Shown piece by piece: positions 59,001 to 64,000 of a stretch of 64,000 nucleotides of DNA. This DNA comes from Stromatinia cepivora (lineage: Eukaryota > Ascomycota > Leotiomycetes > Helotiales > Sclerotiniaceae). The translations under genes were made by a program, and so were the position numbers. The stretch covers positions 930,001 to 994,000 of the forward strand of contig RCTD01000002.1 of the NCBI GenBank assembly GCA_014898415.1, given 5' to 3'. Numbering within the stretch: position 1 is the first letter of the stretch; each line of letters opens with the position of its first letter. The notes beneath the pieces were generated by a model. The model was given only the letters and a program-made list of their open reading frames with translations. It was not told the origin of the DNA and searched no databases.

Positions 59001-62000
59001 TTAGGAGATGCAGAAAGGTAACACCTGGAAATCTCCAGAAGTGTTATGCCGGCATGTAATTTCGGGTTGGAGTTTCTGCGCAAAGGATGTGTAGCAAAAC
59101 GAATAAAACAAATCCAAAAGCGTATCGCGCCCCGACTGGAGATGAGAAATATGCAATTCATCATTTCCACAAATCAATGAAGCTTTTCTCCTCCGTCACT
59201 TGACTCACTTCGCATCCTCCTTATCCAAATATATCTCCACCATGATGATATCAGGACCCCAAAGTTAAATCCAGGCCGATTGTCATCAATAAATTGGAAA
59301 CCACGCAAATAATCTTGACTTTTTGTATACCAGTATATCTCCGTAAATTGATTGCGAGGGTAAATATAGCAAAGAGCCCCATAGTTCATTTCCGCTTATC
59401 GCTAGGAAATGCCCCAAGGGCGCTTGATTTGGGTGCTAACGACAATTTAACCCTTGGGATATTGCATATGAGTAATATGGAGATTTGCGCTAGGGAAACT
59501 GTTCTCGATGAGGTTGCGCAATTGAAAGAAAATGTTGGATCAGGATAGGATAAATGTGAGGACGGCGAGCGCGGAGAATTTTAGTGAGAAGAAAGGAGAA
59601 AGAGACACGATCTCGTATTACCTGACCTCTTTAAGAATTTGGCTTGTCACCTACGGAAAGACGGTGTGATGAAAATCCGATATCTTGTACCTCCTGCGCA
59701 GTACGTACTGTATCTTTTCTTTCTTCCCCTCCAGTTTGCTAGGATTGAGGGACGAGTAAGATGCAAGATGTGTACCTGCATATTCTTTTCTTGATACTCC
59801 TTACATGAGCAATTCGCCAATGCAAGATCTCCGAGACTAGAGCTGACATAAGAATCCCAACCTCCTGAGCTAATGGATACATCAGACGAAAAGTCAAAAG
59901 TCAATAAGAAAATTACGAAAGGAAAGGGAGTTTGAATTAATGTACCGTATACGGACTATCCAAATAGCCAAGAAGGAAGTATTCTTTCATAGATGCCCAT
60001 TTGAGCATCTAAAGTCTTCAAAGTTCAGGGCTTTTGAAGAAAATTGAAGACATCTGTAAGGAATGGTAACCCTCAGTTTTTATGTAATCCTTGATCCTGC
60101 GGTGAAGCGAGTTAGAATCTTTTTTTTTTTCAATCTGAAACAGTGAAATAAGATTGCTCGGACTCGGTCTAGGATGGGAATACCACGAGGCGACAGGGGT
60201 AAAAGATTGGTGGGATTGTGACTGTATGTGATAAATGGGAAAATGCCTGGAAAAGTGGAATAGGGATTGAAGATATTCGAGGATATACGAAGTACGGAGG
60301 AAGATTTTATTAAAGAGCCTTCCGGCGTGTCGCTGGTGTGGAGGAGAGAGTCGTACCATGTGTATGTGTTTATCTGAGGCCTAGTATGCCGTACATGTGT
60401 GGGGCCCCATGTATGTAGCTAGCAACCCTTGAACTCCATGATATCGAGTGCAACAAAGGTTTTAATCTGTTGTCACTTAAGTAGTCAAAAGGTTGCAGAT
60501 GTTGTCGTTTCCATTCTCGCTTGTATCCTGGATTCGCCCTGTTTCCCATGCGACCGTTGTTGCCCTAAAAGAAGATGGCAACTTGGCAAGAAGCTGGAGT
60601 GTTTTGGTGGAAGGCTGAATGATCGATTGATGACTAAGATAATCCCAGAAAATCAAATGCGAAAAGTACCTAGCACCTACGAACTCAATTATTGAAAGCA
60701 GCCATTAGTATCATCACTCTACCAAATACATGATTGGTTGATTGTGTTACTCAAACTTAGTAATACACTACAATATTATTGCTGCTTTTATATTCTTCTA
60801 GAGTAACTACAGTCGATATATGCATGGCGTTAACGGGCGTCGGTTGCTCAACTTACCCCATTAACCAATAAGATGGAGATATCTGAGGTTGACATTTTTA
60901 AAACCCCTGTAAATGTCACGACCCGCAAGAAACAAAAACAAAAAAAACAACTTTCCAAGTCTGACCACGGTCCCTTCCTTTTTCAACTCTATCGTTCGGA
61001 CTCGTTCATGTCGAATGTCTTTTCTTTTCCATCACCATGCATGACCAGGGGAAACATTTTGTATGGCCGGCTTATCCATGTCGAATGGTGTGGATCATGG
61101 ATAATGGGAGGACAAGGTAAAAGAAACTTTTTGTCCAGATTGAAGGCCTTTGCTGCAAGATTCACGCCCCTCAGCCAGTTAAATTATCGAATTGATGAGT
61201 CGCATAGAGTCCCTTAAGTACCTTGAATGCACTGCATTATACCAAGTACGTACTTCATCTATGTACCCCCATTCCCTCATTTATACCAAGAGAAAGTAGC
61301 GTGTACCCATCCATCACGATTCCCTGGTTCTAATCAGGCGTTTTCCTTGCTGACTGGCTCAAACAAATCTGGTGTGTCTCGAAATGATACTGTAGATCCT
61401 TCCTTCCTGTTTATCAAAGTATCTACCGAATCCCAACTTCCTTTCTCAACCACAGCCTTTCTCGACTTTGAACTCGAACTCGAACCAATCCGACTTCCTG
61501 TGGCTTCATTTTTTGTCGATAACTTTCTTTAAATTCATACTCAAGACTTGCGCTTCAGCATTGCTTGATCGGCTCGACGCTCATTTTTGGATACAATAGG
61601 TTGGTGATAGGATCCCGATTCTGAAACGACCTAAGAGTACCGACAGGCTTCGAAAGCTTCCTTCCACATACCATACTCTCAACTTCCCTCGTCAAAATAA
61701 ATACAAGTATCCCAATCTTTCAACTTGTACCTGCAGAGACCGGCTTCTCCCACAATAAGCAGGTTGAAGAAGAGAACGTTCGAGGTCAACGTGGGGGGGG
61801 GGTCTATACATATTCCAATCGACTCAGAAAGTTATCGAGGATATCGGGGCAAAAGAGAAGACAATTCAGGGAAGACTTCACTTCGCATGAAGGATCCACT
61901 CGGGCTTGCGAAACACCAAATGTATGTGAATGATTTCAACATATTCGATGATTACTTGTAATGTGCCATCTTGAGGAGTTTTTGGGCTTTTGCTTTATTT

Positions 62001-62771
62001 GTGACGACTTCGTTGAAGGGGATCATCCCAACACTATCATTACTTTGTCAATTGGACACTGAGGCACATCTCTATATGAGGTTTTGTGTCAGCCAAAAGT
62101 CCGTGGTAGTTGATAGCGAGACTACCGGTATCTTGTGTCTTACCCTATGGCCACTCTTCGTCTCCAGTCAATCTGTTCGCCACTGGGTCTATTGTGCTTC
62201 TTCCTTTCATTGCGCGCAGGTCGTTTGTCGCTGGCGATAGGTACTAATTGATTGTGCTTGCGTAGTTTACGCTCTTAGGAACTGCCACAGTGCATCCTCG
62301 ACTTCACAAATCGCCTTGATTGGCCTCTTTCATTCACTACATACGAATCACCTTCGACCTTTGATATGCGAAAGTATACTTTGGTCCAATAGACATTCAA
62401 TTCTTGCTTATTTTCTCAGTGGGCTCCCAGTGAACCGAAATTACGTTCTTTAGCAATTTTGTATTCTTCTAACCTTAAGGCTCGCCTTCAACATCCTTTC
62501 AAAAAACAAATTCGATACTCATTTTCAATCGTTGGTTTAAATTTTATTGTGGCGTGGCACATCCTAGGACAAAGTATTCGTCACTTTCGAGGTCTTGGAA
62601 GAAGGACCCATCCGATTGCGTAAATAATAATCTAGACGGAACGGCTTCATGCAGATACAAACGAAATAATACACGGAAGGACCCGAATGATTGGATATTG
62701 GTCCCCAAATTTGCGGATACCTGATTATCATTTCGCTATTGGTAGTACGAACGGCCTGATATTTATATCAG
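56055..62771. other. Long stretch (6.7 kb) without recognisable gene
   Basis: Both strands were read for domains and none was found. Composition is ordinary, not RIP-like. Observed items include a palindromic TAGTCCGGACT near 56096 with a second CAGTCCGGAC near 56273, and a G run at 61795-61802. The motif CTGCTGTGTAATGATGCCCA near 58360 has an approximate inverted relative near 58825. The right end may be the long regulatory and leader region of the gene at 62772. Confidence 0.5.
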
Positions 62772-64000
62772 ATGAGTCAACAACAATGGGATGCGTCGAG
62801 TAGAGGTGGATCGGTGAAGAGGGCAAGAGAAAGAGCGGCAGTAGGTAGACCTACCGAATCGATACCTGCACCAAGGCCTTACGATCCTACATCAACGAGC
62901 AATATTCCGAGTCCGCCAAGAGCAAGAATTCAAGGCCCACCAGGAATGTCGAAAAACGGTCTTCAAAGTACTGTCGGTCTGGCGATTTCTCGACCTACTC
63001 AAGTAGCACAATGGCCATTGATGGGAACGAATCCTGGCCCAGAACCTCAACAGTATCAACCCCCTCCTAATCGCGGTCCACCTCCCCAAAGACCACCGAG
63101 ACCTAGTCATGTACCTTCAATCCTTGATTCGTCTAGAATACAAGATATTACCCCAACATTTCAATACCAACCACAACAGCCCCCACAACCAAAAGATTTA
63201 TTTGCCCCTCCACAAACTCTTGGCCCACCACGAAATCAAGATGATAACTTTGATCAAAACTACCAACCATTACAATCTCCTCTAACATCATCACGTCCTT
63301 CGACCGTTTCATCGGTCGGTACAATACCTGACTTCCCTGTTCCAATACCAGCTATTCCACCGTCGGCAAGGAGAAGTGCTAATCTAGGACCACCACCAAC
63401 TTCCAGACGGGGTGCTTCATCATACTATTCTCAAGCTACTTTCGTATCCCCGATTCCAGAGGTATCCGAGGGCATGGGTCTTAGTCCACGAACACTCCCA
63501 GGCTCACATAGTTCATATGCATCGAGTGCAGCTATACCTTCAAGTTGGGGACCAGAATCGCCAGGCTATTATCGATCGGATGAGGATGAGGATGATTATG
63601 AAGATGATAGGAGGTTCGATACATTATCGGAAGGTCGAGAATCTAGAGCATCAGATGACAACGACGATCGAGGATTGATCAGAAGTGCTAGCATCGGCAA
63701 ACGAGCGAGACCCTCTATGATCGTAACACGATCCTCAGGTCAGATCGATCCAGCACGGCTTGCTGCAATACCAACGCCACCATCGGATACCAGGAGATTA
63801 TATCCAACACCATTACAACAATCGACATCAAGTCCAGTAGAAGCTCAAAGATCAACACAATGGCCGATGCCTGGAGATCCAAATTCACCTTTAGCAAGTG
63901 GTACTGGACTCATTGACCCTACTCCATCAAGTTCTGACGAATCAGTTCCAACTATTGCCATGGCGCTAACGACCGATCCACCTTCACGAGATGGAACAAA
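62772..64000 (+). CDS. Long Ser/Pro-rich protein, 5' end only
   Basis: From the ATG at 62772 (MSQQQWDASSRGGSVKRARE) the frame stays open to the right edge, at least 409 residues. An in-frame TGA lies 15 bases upstream, so this is the first possible start. The protein is predicted to be disordered. It has an early basic patch (KRARERAAVGR) that could act as a nuclear signal, many Pro/Gln stretches (QQYQPPPNRGPPPQRPPRPS), Ser-rich segments, and an acidic run (SDEDEDDYEDDRR). No folded domain appears yet. The leader is long and without genes, as is common for developmental regulators in fungi. I do not recognise the protein; its conserved domain, if any, lies outside the window. Confidence 0.75.
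   Translation, partial: MSQQQWDASSRGGSVKRARERAAVGRPTESIPAPRPYDPTSTSNIPSPPRARIQGPPGMSKNGLQSTVGLAISRPTQVAQWPLMGTNPGPEPQQYQPPPNRGPPPQRPPRPSHVPSILDSSRIQDITPTFQYQPQQPPQPKDLFAPPQTLGPPRNQDDNFDQNYQPLQSPLTSSRPSTVSSVGTIPDFPVPIPAIPPSARRSANLGPPPTSRRGASSYYSQATFVSPIPEVSEGMGLSPRTLPGSHSSYASSAAIPSSWGPESPGYYRSDEDEDDYEDDRRFDTLSEGRESRASDDNDDRGLIRSASIGKRARPSMIVTRSSGQIDPARLAAIPTPPSDTRRLYPTPLQQSTSSPVEAQRSTQWPMPGDPNSPLASGTGLIDPTPSSSDESVPTIAMALTTDPPSRDGT

Overview
This window looks like a chromosomal segment of a filamentous ascomycete, most probably a leotiomycete of the family Sclerotiniaceae (Botrytis/Sclerotinia group). The host genes have short introns of about 45 to 116 bases with GTANGT-type donors and CTAAC-like branch sites. 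The repeats are very AT-rich, and copies differ by C/T and G/A transitions, as expected from repeat-induced point mutation (RIP). A CloQ/NphB-type aromatic prenyltransferase is present, a gene type described in fungi from this family among few others. The species assignment is inference.

Left arm (1-21 kb), gene-rich and intron-containing: a PMP3-type membrane peptide, a divergent vacuolar Ca2+/H+ exchanger, a secreted serine carboxypeptidase (S10), an alpha/beta hydrolase with membrane-like N-terminus, a DUF2235 hydrolase, a small protein with three RPEL (actin-binding) repeats, mitochondrial elongation factor G (minus strand, with a short last exon), and a divergently transcribed DNA polymerase kappa with a UBZ finger.

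Centre (21.9-37.4 kb): one nested transposon stack. A pogo/Tc1-type DNA transposon (42-bp TIRs, TA target duplication) was interrupted by a gag-only LTR retrotransposon (duplication GTAGT) and by an 11.6-kb Ty1/copia element (309-bp LTRs, duplication TATAT). The copia element was itself interrupted by two more gag-only elements. Each insertion is bounded by a recognisable duplication, so the order can be read. All coding capacity is ruined by transitions. One kilobase to the right lies the prenyltransferase gene (38.4-39.4 kb), followed by about 4.5 kb without a clear gene.

A second repeat cluster (43.9-47.9 kb) has two more gag-only copies, in opposite orientations, inside a small element with inverted ends. 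The gag-only family therefore has five complete copies here, each with 150-bp LTRs and four of them with perfect 5-bp duplications.

Right arm (48-64 kb): an FSH1-type serine hydrolase and the proteasome lid subunit Rpn5 (convergent); an unrecognised minus-strand gene with a frameshift in a G run; a decayed secreted protein gene with a polyproline linker; about 6.7 kb with no recognisable gene; and the start of a long Ser/Pro-rich protein that runs off the right edge.
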